A stretch of 64,000 nt of DNA from Amaranthus tricolor (GCF_026212465.1 NC_080048.1:27711559-27775558), one strand, 5' to 3'; positions 20,763 to 33,151 are shown, numbered from the stretch's first letter. The notes: generated by a model not told the origin, from the sequence alone. Program-made: numbers and translations.

Positions 20763-23700
20763 TTAAAAGTAACCACCACGACTAGAGCGACTACCACCAT
20801 CGCAACTATTATGCGATCCCCGAGAACCACCCGATCCACTTGGGCTACTACCTATATCATCATCCCAACCTTGACCACTACCTACTCTCGAACCACGGCA
20901 TGCATTACTGCTTTTCCCATATAATACATTTCGTAATTGGCTTTGAGTTTCTTCGAGAGCTTGTAAGTGCCCCCGCATTTCTCTTATACCTTCTCGAGTA
21001 GGGTTGTTCTCGGCGAGTTGAGCTTGCATGAATACGCGAAATTCATGCATATGACACTGAATCTCGGAGAGATGCGCTCTCTTTCATCTTGAGTAGTGCG
21101 CTCCTCTCGTGGGGTGAAACGGTTCTCAAACAGATTAGGATAGTAGTATTCATTGACGGACCCCAAACCATAATAGCCGGGAAAAGAAGACAATTTTTTA
21201 TTTTTATTTACCTCCATGATCGCCTCTACATAAATTATAGAGTGATCAGGTTCTTCGCCCATTCTTATTCCTTCCGCTTCTAATTTGCGGTAGTGCTCCT
21301 AAAAGAAAAATGAAAAATAGATTAGATACGAAGCAAATATAAACAACAAATCAAGAAAATAAATTTGAACTTACTTTAATTTTTTTGTCGTATTCGATGA
21401 TTAGGACATGCTGTGTAACACCCCGATATTTTCCCGATATTTTATTTCCGATATATTTAATAATTCACTAGTAATATTATTTCTATATATATATATTTTA
21501 TTTATTATTGGGCTTGGTCATGAGAATTGCAATCCTTTTTGGCAATTAGAATTATTTAGGCCCAAACTTTTCCTTAGCCCATCTTTTATTTTCAAAAAAA
21601 AAAAAGAAGAAAATAGGAGGGAAGGTGGCCGGTCCTATGGGACTCTTGGTGGAGCTTGTAATCCCTTAGGGTAATGAAGGATCAAGGCATTAATCCCATA
21701 TAATTAACCCTTCTTAATTCCTTAATCATTTTCATTTTGACATCCTTTCATTTCTAAAGTTTCCAAGGACAAAAAAAAAAACATATCCTCTCAAAATTCC
21801 TCCTAAACCACATTCCTAACTCCATTACCCTTCATCATTTGGTGTTTTCCTTTACAATTGTAAGTGTAATTCTTAATCTATGTTGATTCTTAAGTTTTAA
21901 TTTAAAATTCTATGATTATTATATGTTTTATCTTATAATTCATGTTTAATTTAAGAATTTAAAATTTTATGTATGATTTTGGGATGTATTTTTCTATCTA
22001 AATTGATGAAGAATGTTTCTTTTTAGAGTTTTTAGATATGCATATATGTGAAGAATAGTATTGGTTTGGGTGATGGGTGATTTTGAAATTTATATATAAA
22101 TATGAATTTTCATGTAAACAAAAATGTGTGTGTGTGTTTTTTTTTATATTTGGTGGAGAAGTTATTTATTTTATTGGCTAATATGAGAAATTTATAATTT
22201 TGCTAGAGAAAAAAAAATACAAATATGTATAAAGAAATTATTGTTGAACAATGAATTTAATCTCAAAGATGGTTCATAAGAATTATATAAATTTGGTCAT
22301 TAATATTTGATAGGCAATGTACCATTTGGAATTCATTTGTTGATGAATTTTGGTGAATCCCGTAGGGTTAGGAAAATGGTAAAAAAATTTGTTTTTGGGA
22401 CACTTTTTGGCTTGAAAATAGGTTAAAAATACTTAGAGTACATTATAATTATGAAAATTTGTACACGGGGGTTTTGACGCCTTCCGGACGCAACGGTGAA
22501 GTCGGAATTTCAGTTTGGCAGTGTTAACATACTGATCTGGACAGAATACTAAATCTGAATTTTATTTGATGTTATGTTGTGATGAAGTATGTTGTGTGAT
22601 CATGAATTGCTTGCAAGTGTGGCTTGATGTTAGATGTGTGTGTGTGTGCGCCTTGGTTGTGGTTTGAGAAAGTGTGAATATATGCTTATTTCCGTATGTA
22701 CGATTGTATCGTGTAGGAAGTCGATTCGTGACGGGAGGTTGATAGGTTCATTTAAGATTTGCTTTTGCTTTCTTAAGGTACGTACACGCAGTAAAATTTT
22801 GTACATCGTGGATTGGTTGTTATAAAGGAATAATAATAATAATAATATATTGAATAAAGTGTGAAGGTGATGTTATGCTTTCTTATTCAAGAGATATAAT
22901 TTCAATAACTTGATGAGTAGAGGTAGTATGACCTCACTAACTTTAAAGTAGACGTAGTATGACGTCGATTGGTGGAAAGATTTTACTCGCGGTTTGTGGG
23001 GGCATTATGAGCCACCGCGGGGGTATGCATACTTAACCATAGGCACCGAAGTAAGGCGTGTTGTCTATAGTAGAGACTTGCTTAGGGGTTAGCTCCCCCT
23101 AATGTATTGTCTTACTCCTGAAGTTTGGGGTTTGGTTCAGCAGTATGGCCGGAAAAGTACAGCAGTATGGCTGGCTGACTCAATGAAGCATTTGAAATTT
23201 ATTAAAAAGTAAATATTTAATTGTAGCCGACGTATGGTAAGTTGCCATTGTGCTTTTTGCTATAATGTTAATATTATAAGAGATGTTTTTCCTGACGTGT
23301 ACCTTTGATCTTAATGATCCTGCGGTGATGTTGTTTTTCCTTTCGGGGTTAATAACTAGCAGTGAGTTAAGTTGCAGACTGGGGAGTGAGGATTACATCT
23401 GAAGAATAAAAGAGATAGAGTACAGAAGGATTTTAATTTTGAACTTTATTAGCTTCTTAGAAATGGATTTATTTAAGAGGCGACTTCGCTCTCGAGATGT
23501 ACTCCTTGGACTTTTGGTTTCATATCTTTTATCCGCTGCAAAGACTATGATATCACTAATTAATCTACAATAACTCTAGTAGAACTCGATCCGCAAGTTT
23601 TAACTTTAAAATTTTCGTTTTCTCATGCCTTTATGACATCTTGGTTAAACTTGGTTCCTGCTTGGTTTTCTTTTAAAATATAAAAATCTCTCTTTTAACG

Positions 23701-25200
23701 ATCCGAGTTTTTTCGGGATGTTACACGCTGGCCATCCGAGTCGCGTACTCCTTTGGTTCGTAACAACAACCTATAAGGAGTGGGCTCCACGTTGCCAGAT
23801 TCCTCAGCCTTCAAAAATTAGAAATATTAGTTAATAAACAATTATAAATGTAAAAACTTTAAGTAACTATTAATGAAATATCAACTTACCATATTTTCGC
23901 GTAATCGCGCAGCAGTATACGAGCCACCACGAAAGGTAGGCAAAGGTGGTGCACTGGAGTCCCCTTTGCGCCTGTTACTCTTTTCGCGATAGCTTTTGGC
24001 CTTAAACTCCTACGTATTAGAGTAACTCTTCAAGGCGTTCCAGAACTCCGATGGGATAAAATTAGGGCAAAAGGGTTTCTGTTTCTCTATCTCTAAGCCC
24101 CGACTCTCCCTCTCAACCCGTTCCCTCTCTCGTTGGGACGAGAGCTCTCTCTTTGGTTCTAAGTTTGTTCATTGTGTCCTGGTACCAAAAAGAGTATCGA
24201 GCATACGATGCTTTGTAGATCTCCTTGTCAATGCTAGGATGCTACTTGTAGCATTTCTAATTTTATATTAAAATACAAAAAATAGTATAATTAATTTTAC
24301 GTATTATATCTAACTCCATTTGAATTGATTGAATGTAATTAACATATACCTTAAATTTGTCGCAATAAAAATTTTTAACTGACACTGGCACATTTTTCTA
24401 AGAAGTGACACTAGGGTCCAGAGACAGCTTAAACGTCTTTCCAATTTTGGAAGAGACGCCTCTTATAGGGTTTGACTCCGTTGAAGCATCAAATCTAAAA
24501 AAGTACAATTAATATGTATATTCTATTTTTTTTTAACCAATTCATTTTGGTTAATAAAGTTAACTTACTTTTTTTTATTAAGAGCCATGGTAATAATGGC
24601 CTACTGTCCCCAGGAATATCCCAAGAAGCGTGTTGGGGCGTCCGAGTAGTCACTCTACGAGGTTTGTCGTCCCGACAATGAGGATCCGACTCGCCGAGAG
24701 GGTGCTCTTCTACTTCATCGTCATCCCCTCCATCATCGTCAACTTCCTCAACAAAATATTGAGGTTGTTGGGCCACTAGGTCCATTTGGGTTGTCGTCAC
24801 TAGATCTATATCATGATGTAGGGGAAAATGGGAAGGCAACTGAGAAGATGCCCTAGGATAGTTCATTTGGGAGGGGTCATAACCATGCTGATAGGGATAT
24901 TGTTGAAAATTTTGATAATCCCCTTCTTGGGGTGTAGTATTTGGAGTATTTAGGGAAAGATTAGTGTGTTGATTTAAGAGACTTGAGAAGGATTGTTGGT
25001 ATGATTGTTGGAATGGTTGTTGGTATGGTGGTGGGTTTGGTTGTTGGTATGTTGGGGGGTTTGACGTTGCCATAGTAACTAGGTTGTTGATAACCATAGT
25101 CACTAGGTGAAACATTGTTCAAGTCAAACCCAAAAAAATCAAAGAAGTTTGTTGGGTCATTATTTTGGTTGTTTAGGTTATTTGTAATTTATCTATATGA
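20763..25200 (-). pseudogene. CACTA element A: Transposase_24 (Ptta/En/Spm) gene, broken
   Basis: Minus-strand exons run from about 25200 down to 20763. They begin with a Gln/Pro-rich start (FDFFGFDLNNVSPSDYGYQQ, then QQPFQQSYQQSFSSLLNQH after a frame change) and an acidic segment (EEVDDDGGDDDEVEEHPLGE). Next come FDASTESNPIRG, IDKEIYKASYARYSFW, SEFWNALKSYSN and EFKAKSYREKSNRRKGDSS, the conserved centre of plant Transposase_24 proteins (EFKAKSE..RxNRxKGD). The tail has YYGLGSVNEYYYPNLFENRF and a coiled coil, GIREMRGHLQALEETQSQLR, ending in a Gly/Ser-rich stretch. These proteins are accessory products of CACTA transposons. Lesions include frame changes near 25050 and 24050, a stop between KSYSN and EFKAK, and a 2.3-kb solo LTR inside an exon. 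Confidence 0.7.
21414..23725. mobile_element. Solo LTR, 2.3 kb, inside CACTA A exon
   Basis: Starts TGTAACACCCCGATATTTTC and ends TTTTTTCGGGATGTTACA, so it has a 7-bp inverted TGTAACA/TGTTACA end and overall TG...CA form. It is flanked by tgctg (21409-21413) and cgctg (23726-23730), a 5-bp target duplication with one mismatch. No internal coding region is present, so it is a solo LTR left by recombination of a Ty3-type element. Removing it leaves one copy of the target and a continuous reading frame in the interrupted exon. Confidence 0.8.
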
Positions 25201-26150
25201 AATTTACATTACACAAAGTAAAAAAACATAATTTCAGAAATAACATGCATTTATATTTAACATAAATTAACATACATTCCTATTTAACATAAATAACATG
25301 GATACAAAATAAGTAACAATTCAGAAGTAACATGCATTATTTTACAACAAAAACACAAAAAACTATAAGCCAAAAAAAAACCCAAAAAACATGCATTATT
25401 TATCACAAAACTAACATGTAATAGCCTTATTTAACAAAAAAAAACCCAAAAAAAAACTAACATGCACTGTTCCTCTAGAAATTTCGAAAACCCAAACAAA
25501 CCAAAATACCATCAAAATTTTCGAAATTCAACAGAAATTCCACCAGAAATTCGTCCAAAAATCCAACTCTAAATTCGACCATAAATTCAAAAAAATTTCT
25601 AAATTCAACAGAAATTTTAACAGAAATTCGTCCAAACATTCAACTCTAAAATCGACCATAAATTCAAGAAATTACGAAATATTAACATTCACATGTACAC
25701 ATTCCAGAAATTCAAAACATTTGAAAAAAAAACCCTAAAAAAACCCCAAAAAAAACTTAAAAATTTGAAAGAAAAAAACCCAAAAAACACAAACAGCCCA
25801 ACACACAGCATACATGCATGTATTCCAAACAATTCGAAACAAACCCAAAAAAAGCATAAGTAAGATAACATACCTGTGAAGATGAGCATTAAAGATGAAC
25901 AATCCAGATCCGCATTAGAAAATCCACATTGCACATGTATTCCAAAAAAACAACTTCAAATTAATAACATATTTGAATAAACTGAAAATGAAATCTACAT
26001 TACACAATTTAGAATCGAAATTACCTTTTAAGATCAACTTTGACCGGAAAAAATGCTCCAAAAACGTCTCCGGAAAATGGTTGGAAAAGTCACCGAAACA
26101 AAATGAACACTTGAATATAAAAAAAAATGATTGAAGGTACAAGAAATATG
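25201..26150 (-). other. CACTA A upstream/intron region, no coding
   Basis: A- and C-rich on the + strand (runs of aaaaaaccc, gaaattc repeats: aattcgtccaaa, ccaactctaaa, accataaattcaa near 25500-25670). It lies between the promoter of the minus-strand CACTA gene and its first recognisable coding exon, so it is probably a long leader intron. Confidence 0.45.
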
Positions 26151-26254
26151 TAAGTAGTGTATTGAAGATTAGAGAATTAGGTTAGAATAAAGAAGAATTG
26201 AGAATGAGAGAAGAATTGAAAATGAAGTGTGGGAAATGACGAGTGGGAACTTCA

Positions 26255-26264
26255 ATTATATAAG
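26255..26264 (-). promoter_or_regulatory. TATA box of CACTA A gene
   Basis: On the minus strand, ggcttatataattgaag is followed by a pyrimidine/A-rich leader (cacttcattttcaattc, ttctctcattctc), as in plant Pol II promoters. It lies just inside the palindromic end repeats and points toward the Transposase_24 exons. Confidence 0.5.
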
Positions 26265-26267
26265 CCA

Positions 26268-26611
26268 AGCTATGCGACAAAACACTTTGTCGCCTATCAT
26301 GTGACATAAATTTTAAACATTCAAAATTTAAACTGGGAAGGCCTATGTGACATAATAGGCGACAAAAACTTTGTCGCATAGCATTTATGGAACCGTCTCT
26401 TTGCAGATGGAAGGGCACAAAAAATTATGCTATGCGACAAAGTTTTTGTCGCCTAATATGTCGTATAGCATTAATTTGGAAGGTGAACTTTGCTTTTTCA
26501 GTCAACTTTTCAGTGTGTTGTCTTTTCAGTCCAGTACTTGCTATTGTACGGTACGTTATGCGACAAATTATGCGACAATTTTTTTGTCGCATAAGGTTAT
26601 TTATTGTGTTG
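26268..26611 (-). mobile_element. CACTA A 5' end: subterminal palindromes and degraded terminus
   Basis: Several units built from TATGCGACAAA and its complement TTTGTCGCATA occur near 26270-26310, 26343-26385, 26429-26470 and 26555-26595, some as facing pairs. This matches the subterminal repeat arrays where CACTA transposases bind. On the minus strand the block starts CAACACAATAAATAACC at 26611, which looks like a decayed CACTACAAGAAATAA terminus. The opposite terminus was not found. Confidence 0.55.
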
Positions 26612-26655
26612 ATAATGTGTCTTAACCCTATTCGTGTATTTTGTAAGTAATTTGT

Positions 26656-26656
26656 A

Positions 26657-26713
<57 letters not shown>

Positions 26714-26718
26714 AACTT

Positions 26719-26758
<40 letters not shown>

Positions 26759-26823
26759 TTATTATTATTTATTATCATTATCATTATTATTCATTATTAT
26801 CATTATTGCTTATTACTATTATC

Positions 26824-26877
<54 letters not shown>
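26656..26877. repeat. (ATT)n microsatellite, interrupted
   Basis: Two long ATT runs and many shorter ones, with interruptions such as aaaactttc, atcattatc and gcttatta. It sits between CACTA A and the 3' side of CACTA B. Confidence 0.95.
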
Positions 26878-26878
<1 letters not shown>

Positions 26879-27040
26879 GTGTTGTTACGCATGGTTATTA
26901 TTATTATTTGAAATAATTGTTAAAGAAATTATTATTTGAGAGTAATATAGGATTTTGAAATAATAATGAATAAAAAAAGAAGAAACAATAAAAATACTTA
27001 GAGTCAAATACAATAAAATAAAACAATACATTAATCTATA

Positions 27041-29440
27041 CTAATAATAGTTTATATCCTCTTCACCCTCATCACTAAAATATTCAGCATCATCATTTTG
27101 CTCATCACCGGACAGTATTAGATCAACATCAGAATCTTCTTCGAGAATTGTTGTTGACGAATCTGGTTCATCATCGCACTCAATAAACTCTCCAGAAGGA
27201 TCGCGGAGCGATGTCTCAACATTGTCTTCATAAGAGAGTTGAAATTGTATGCGTTGTTCCTCTTGGAATGCGCTATCATCTACGTCATTGGGTATAGCAA
27301 CACTAACTTGATATTTCTTTGGCATGACTTTGCACACAACTCATCAATCTTGTAAATCTCGTCTTAAACTTGGATATGGCATGTAATAAACTTGAGTAGC
27401 TTGACTAGCAAGCACAAATGGGTCATACTTTCCATACGACTGATTGATATGAATGTCCACTATCTGACAGCGTTCTTGAACACGTGTGTCGCTTCCACGT
27501 CCATGACGAGTCAGGTCATACCAGTGGCATTTGAATAAGGTCACTCTCTAGATTGGCATCGTCAAATATTCAAGCTCTATAATCTCTTCAAGCCAACCGT
27601 AGAAGTCATCTCCATCTTGACTGTCATCGGTTGCTTTAACACACACTCTGCTATTGTCTGCAACTTCTCTCGTAGCATGTTTTGTTAGTGTGAAACTTAT
27701 AACCATTGACGTGACAGATATTATAAGTTTTTGCATATTTCAAAGGTCCGTGCCATGTCTTTCAGTATTTAACTGTTCGGAGCATAATCGAGATAACCGA
27801 CAAAAGCCTGTAAAAAAAAATAAGTTAGAGTAAATAATCAACAATGTCACTAGAAAAACAATATAAATTTACGTATTGTTTGAAGAATATTGGAAATTTC
27901 TCTTCGGTAAAGCATCAAACTGGTGACGTGGCAAGGAAGCAGGCACAACAGAATCTAGCTGACTTATGAACCTTCTCCGATAGGGTTCAACTTCAGAACA
28001 ATTCATCAAAACATACCGATGTGCAATTTGATGATCATTGGGATCTAACAATTTAGTTTTACCCCTCCCATGAAATCTGATAGGGTGAGTGAAAATTGAA
28101 AGAACACCTGAACTATCATTATTGTCACCGCCATCATCGTGCATAGAGAGGTCTCTATATCTACATCGTACCTTTGACGAAGTAATGAGATACAAAATGT
28201 GAAGCTTCTTCAATAAGATATTGATTGCATATTGACGCTTCAACATAGGCTTTGTTTCCAAAATTGAGTTTCAGATGCCGTAAGTACCTACATCTAAATA
28301 TTAATTAGACGAGACATATCAAATAAATGAAAAACATTAATATTAATTAGATGGCATGCACATACCTTTTGAATGGGTACATCCACCTATATTGAACGGG
28401 TCCAACTATTCTTGCCTCGTATGATAAGTAGACGGGTAAATGCTCCATGCAATCAAAGAATGATGGGGGAAGATCTTCTCCAATTTGCACAGTATAACAG
28501 GTATTTCAGACTCTAATTTCATCATGTCTGACGTTTTGAATTTTGAAGAATTTATCATTTTGAAAAACAAGCTTAACTCGGTTAGAGCCTCCCAAACAGG
28601 TACAGGGAGCAGCTCACGAAAAGCAATTGGAATTAAGCGTTGCATGAAAACGTAAAAATCGCGGCTTTTCATCCCAAATATGGAAAGTTTGGTCATATCA
28701 ATGTTCCTAGCCAAGTCGGACACATAGCCATCTGAAAACCTTAACATCTTCAGCCATTCAAGTAGAGCATACATCCGTCTATCATCCAAAGTATACGATG
28801 CCATTGGGATTTCGTTCCCCACTGGATACAACGCACTTCTAATGCTGAGGTCTTGCAAGTCTCTACGTACACCAATATGATCCTTGGTTCCCTTTTCAAC
28901 ACGCATCACTGTATTATATATATTGTCGAAAAAGTTCTTTTCAATGTGCATCACATCAAGACAGTCTATTCATATTAGTTTCCCAGTATGGTAAGTTCCA
29001 AAACACACTTTTCTTTTTCCACCCTTAAGTCCACGGACCATAAGTATCGTTATATTCACGTGCACCATCCTTATATACTTTCTTCATCCCATACATGTTA
29101 AGCTCCGCAAGAACATCGGTCCGAATATGTGGGGCATGACCCTCCTCTTGAACTCTTGCCATGAAATTAACCCTGTCCCTTCTAAACGGATGATGGTCAG
29201 GCAAAAACATACGATGACAATCAAACCAACACATCTTCCTACTGTGTCTCAGATAAAAAGCCTTTGAATCAAACATGCAATAAGGACATGCATTTTTACC
29301 GTGAGTACTCCATCCAGATAACATTGAATATGTCGAAAAGTCACTGATTGTTTACATCAATGCCGCTCTAAGACAAAAAATCTGACCAGTGTAAATTTAT
29401 ACTTAGAAAGTTATAAACTTATACTTACAATCATACACAA
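27041..29440 (-). pseudogene. CACTA element B: Transposase_21 (tnp2) gene, broken
   Basis: The minus strand shows the tnp2 series in order: LRAALM-stop-TISDFSTYSMLSGW, STHGKNACPYC, RKMCWFDCHRMFLPDHHPFR, LKGGKRKVCFGTYHTGKLI, MHIEKNFFDNIYNTVM, SYTLDDRRMYALLEWLKMLR, FGMKSRDFYVFMQRLIPIAF, VWEALTELSLFF, VQYRWMYPF, LRHLKLNFGNKA, FYGWLEEIIELEY and YDPFVLASQATQVYYMPYPS, then an acidic C-terminus. tnp2 is the DDE-type transposase of CACTA elements. This copy has at least two stops (in LMxTI and LIxIDC) and at least four frame changes, and nothing upstream of LRAALM is recognisable, so the N-terminal third is missing or eroded. It belongs with the CACTA 5' terminus at 30857. Confidence 0.82.
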
Positions 29441-30723
29441 CCTACTACAATTTGCAATCAAATACAATATAATTTCAATATTTTAAAATTCATACTTATA
29501 CTTCTGCATAACAATATGTCTTACACTTCAAAATTCATACTTGTATATACTTTTTCATACATAAACACAAAATTAAAAACTAAAACACAACATTTCAAGT
29601 TATACACAGCATTCTAAGTTATAAACTTATACTTTTAAATTCATACTTATACATAAAAGCAAACTTAGAATTACACAGTACTATATTTCTTCTATCATCA
29701 TTTATCCATCAACTTGTCAAATTTTACCAACATTTCAAGTTATAAACTTTACACAGCCCATATAACAAATCAAATAAAATTAATCCATAAAAGCACCTCA
29801 CATGAAACAACACTCAAATTTATCCACAAAACACAAACATAGAATTACACAATACTATAATTCTTCTAACATCAGATATCCATCAACTAGTCAATTACCA
29901 ACATTTCAAGTTATAAACTTATTCCAAGTTATAAACATTAAACAACCCATATAACAAATCAAAAAAAATTAATCCATAAAAGCATAAATATATCTTTAAA
30001 ACTCAAATAAGTGAGATTCACAAAACAATATGCCTTAAAATTTAAAATTCATACTTATACATAAAAACAATCATTTAATCCACAAACACAAACAAACTTG
30101 GAATTAAACATTCTTTCAAGCCTTTGTATATTCTAATAACAACATTCATTAACCCTAGTTAACCCTAATAATAATACAACCCTAATAATATTACAACCTT
30201 AATCAACCCTAATTAATAAACTAATAATATAAACTAAGAAAAATGTAAAACTTCAATGGAAAAACAAAAATTATTAATATATGAATAGAATTTACCTTGG
30301 TATTTAAATGATAATGTTGTGTTCTGCATTGTAACCTACAATGGAAAAACAAAAACAAAATTATATTATTACACAGGATGAAGATGAACAAGATGAAGAA
30401 AAATAAAAACAAAAAAATAAGCCCTATTACGTGGGTTTAAAGATGAGATTGCAATGGGTTAGCAAGGTGAGGTCTCAATGGGTTTTCATGGGTTTTTCAT
30501 GGGCTAGAAAAAGAACAAGAAAGAATAAGAAGAACAAGAACAAGCAAATTTCATAGGTTAGCAAAATGAAAAATTTTGAGGTCTTGAAGGTTTAAGAACA
30601 AGGCCTTAAAGGTTGAAGATAAAGGTTTTCGTGAGTTGCGTAGGTTGAAGATGAAATGAAAATGAAAATTTTAGAGGGATTTTTTTACTTTACATAAGGG
30701 TGGGATTTTGCACAAAAAAAATT
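29441..30723. other. AT-rich 5' region of CACTA B
   Basis: No protein recognised. Phrases such as acttatacataaa, aagttataaactt and catacttatac recur many times between 29450 and 30070, giving a loosely repetitive stretch. A possible minus-strand exon/donor (caag|gtaaat) lies near 30296. Confidence 0.45.
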
Positions 30724-30857
30724 TAATAGTATATGTTGCGGTTTTTTAAGAACCGCAGCATATACTACATATTTTTGTTTTCTCTACTACTTATATGCTG
30801 CGTCTTTAGAAAACCGCAACATACGTGACACATCATATAAGATTTTTTCCACTAGTG
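30724..30857 (-). mobile_element. CACTA B 5' terminus with subterminal palindromes
   Basis: On the minus strand the element begins CACTAGTGGAAAAAATC at 30857, the classic CACTA end. Within 130 bp there are two palindromes built from TATGCTGCGGTTTT (30728-30764 and 30788-30824), the usual subterminal repeats. The sequence right outside (tgaggttacttaaagag) is copia RNase H coding DNA, so the insertion point is clear. The other end and the 3-bp target duplicate were not found. Confidence 0.72.
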
Positions 30858-30861
30858 TGAG

Positions 30862-31150
30862 GTTACTTAAAGAGATTGGTATTAATAAGCTCGAACCTGT
30901 TACACTTCATTGTGACATTTGCCATATACATAGCTAAAAACCTTGTCTTTCATGATAGGACGAAGCATATTGAAATTGACTGCCACTTCACTAAGGATAA
31001 GGTTTTGGAGGGACTTATTCAACTATCCTATTTACCTACTCGATCAGCACCGTTTGGCAGATATTCTTACTAAGATCTGGCCTTCACCTTAGTTTTACCA
31101 ACTTTTGAGCAAACTAGAAGTTAGTAAACCACCTCCTAGTTTGAGGGGGG
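30862..31150 (+). pseudogene. Copia pol 3' end (RNase H C-terminus), truncated
   Basis: Reads LLKEIGINKLEPVTLH, then KNLVFHDRTKHIEIDCHFTK and, after a frame change, LADILTKIW, the C-terminal RNase H region of Ty1/copia pol (usually NPVFHERTKHIEIDCHFVR...LADIFTK). A polypurine tract, tttgaggggggata, follows at 31139-31152. The 5' part of the element is missing because CACTA B sits at the break. Confidence 0.75.
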
Positions 31151-31511
31151 ATATTAAGACTTAGTCTTCATACAAGAGCAAGGAGCTGCTTCATGACTTC
31201 TAGGAGCATGTTCAGGCTACAAAGGGGTTGCTAGACTTAAGACTAAGTTGCAGAGATGCTGATGTGATCAACCAGAGTTGTTAGCTATGATTAGTTAACC
31301 ATTAGGAGTGTTATTAATTATAGTTAGTTAGTATAGTCATATTGTATAAGTTTGTTATAACCGTTTACCCTTGTTTAGCCTTAGTTAGTTAGCTCTAGTT
31401 AGTCTGAGATTCTTGATTCTTGTTTTGTATAAATATAAGTCATATAGCTCATATGTTTGTATTATGATTGTTCAATTTAATAAAACGATCATTTTTATTC
31501 AGTTTGTTTCA
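31151..31511 (+). mobile_element. Degraded copia 3' LTR
   Basis: Starts tattaagacttagtcttc right after the polypurine tract, has a TATA-like tgtataaatataag near 31427 and a polyadenylation-like aataaaa near 31478, and ends ttgtttca. It fits the 3' LTR of the copia remnant just upstream, with a mutated first dinucleotide. Confidence 0.55.
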
Positions 31512-31793
31512 AAAATAGAACAAAATTTTAATCTAAGGTCGAATATAGGTCTCAAATAGGTTTACGATGGGTTATGAACTCATGGGTCATGGGTCATGAC
31601 TCAAGTCTATTTTAAGTTGGTCCGATTATATTGGTTGGGGTTGTGTACAAGTCAAGTTAAATTGATAGTAATTTAGAATTTTTTGGGTAATTGGGTCAAA
31701 TTTATAATGTTAAATCTTGGTGTGGTTGAGTTTAAGGATCGGGTCTAATCCAAATACATTAGAAACATGACTAATTAGGTTTAAGCTAGTTCT

Positions 31794-31925
31794 TGTATGA
31801 GACCGTTTCACTGTGAGACATGTCTTATACTTGGGTTAAATATCCTAATAATACAAACTTTTAGCTTACGAATTTTTATTTTAAGGTCATCTCACTGTGA
31901 GATGCTCTCATACAAGACGGGTTGT
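31794..31925. mobile_element. Short inverted-repeat element (MITE-like)
   Basis: Left end tcttgtatgagaccgtttca, then ctgtgagac. The right end on the minus strand reads gtcttgtatgagagcatctc, then acagtgaga. The two arms are inverted copies of about 30 bp around a 70-bp AT-rich centre. Confidence 0.65.
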
Positions 31926-32508
31926 TATGTTTATTAAACCAAGAACAAACCCTTATCCATTGGATCTTAAAAAATCTATAAAGAATACTAATGAAGAAAC
32001 AGACTGACACATATCAGCCTCTCCTTCAATAGTTTCCCGCCCAAATTAATTCCTAAAATACAAAAACATTATTTTCCAAAGTAGAATCAATTTTTTATTG
32101 TGAAAAAGCATACAATAAAAAACTTTTTATGGCATTGACTTTGGAAACGTATTTAGAATATAGTGAAATCTATATAAATATATAATTACAAATTTTCTGT
32201 AATATTGTCAATGAATTTTGTATAATTACAATATCATTTCCTAAAATACAGAAAAATTATTAACAACCACAGTCTGTAATTGGGACACTTAAGAGTTAAA
32301 ACAGAACGAATACTTCTATAAAACATAAATAAAGCAATTTAGACCACAGTTTGTAAAATTCTCACTCAAACTTTGTAATTAATTATACTGATTTTAGATA
32401 TTAAATCAGACAAGTCACAAGAGAACCAATAAAATATTAGTGAAGTCCAATTGATAACTTGAGAACTTGAAAACAAATTTGAAGTAGAGCGAAAATCGAA
32501 AAATTCAA
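31926..32508. other. AT-rich stretch, no gene seen
   Basis: Contains an early, single version of the tagaatatagtgaaatct phrase (near 32154) that is repeated in the tandem block that follows. Otherwise no recognisable feature. The 5' end of the Helitron may lie here or in the tandem block. Confidence 0.35.
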
Positions 32509-32940
32509 ATTTGAATTTTAGGGTTCCATTTGGGAAAAATGGAGAGGATTTCATTTTTAGGGTTTTTAATTTGGGAATAGAACAAAATTAACTTTGGGAA
32601 TAATACAAAACTAACATAATATGATGCAGTGTATATTTTATAATTTACTCAATTTAGAATACTATGAAATCTGTACAAAACTTTTTATGGCATTAGGTAT
32701 GAAAACATATATTTGAATTTTAGGGTTCTATTTGGGGAAAATGGAGAGGATTTATTTTTAGGGTTTTTAATTTGGGAATAGAACAAAATTAAATTTTGGA
32801 ATAATACCAAACTAACATAATATGATACAATATATATTTTATAATTTACACAATTTAGAATACTATGAAATCTGTACAAAACTTTTTATGGCATTAGGTA
32901 TGGAAACATATATTTAGAATACTATGAAATTTGTATAAAA
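32509..32940. repeat. Tandem repeat, 202-bp unit, two copies plus a third start
   Basis: The unit begins atttgaattttagggttc (32509 and 32711), passes through ggagaggattt and tagggtttttaatttggga, and ends ggcattaggtatg.aaacat. A third copy starts at about 32912 with only the tagaatactatgaaat part. The copies are about 95% alike by eye. Confidence 0.85.
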
Positions 32941-32980
32941 CTGCAACACAAAATTGAGGGAGATTATTTAACCCTACTTT

Positions 32981-32992
32981 CATGCTATAAAT
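32981..32992 (+). promoter_or_regulatory. TATA box upstream of RPA-like gene
   Basis: gctataaatgca lies about 165 bp before the first ATG and is followed at once by the three-copy minisatellite, which would then form the leader. Confidence 0.4.
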
Positions 32993-32997
32993 GCATG

Positions 32998-33120
32998 AAA
33001 AATTTTAGCCCTTTGTCATTCACCTATCAAACACATTAATAATTTTAGCCCTTTTTCATTCACCTATCAAATACTTCAAAAATTTTAGCCCTTTATCATT
33101 CACCTTTCAAACAATTCGAA
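32998..33120 (+). repeat. Minisatellite, three ~41-bp units
   Basis: Three copies of aattttagccctttgtcatt + cacctatcaaacac, ending 32 bp before the ATG of the RPA-like gene. The copies differ at only a few bases. Confidence 0.85.
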
Positions 33121-33151
33121 CATTTCAGTTTTTTTAGCACAAATTATCCCT

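Noticed and set aside
24495..25115. Gln/Pro-rich ORF as a host transcription factor
   Set aside because: It is out of frame with its own upstream start and continuous in position with Transposase_24 exons of a CACTA element.
26634..26939. Poly-Ile/Tyr open frame
   Set aside because: Translation of the (ATT)n microsatellite.
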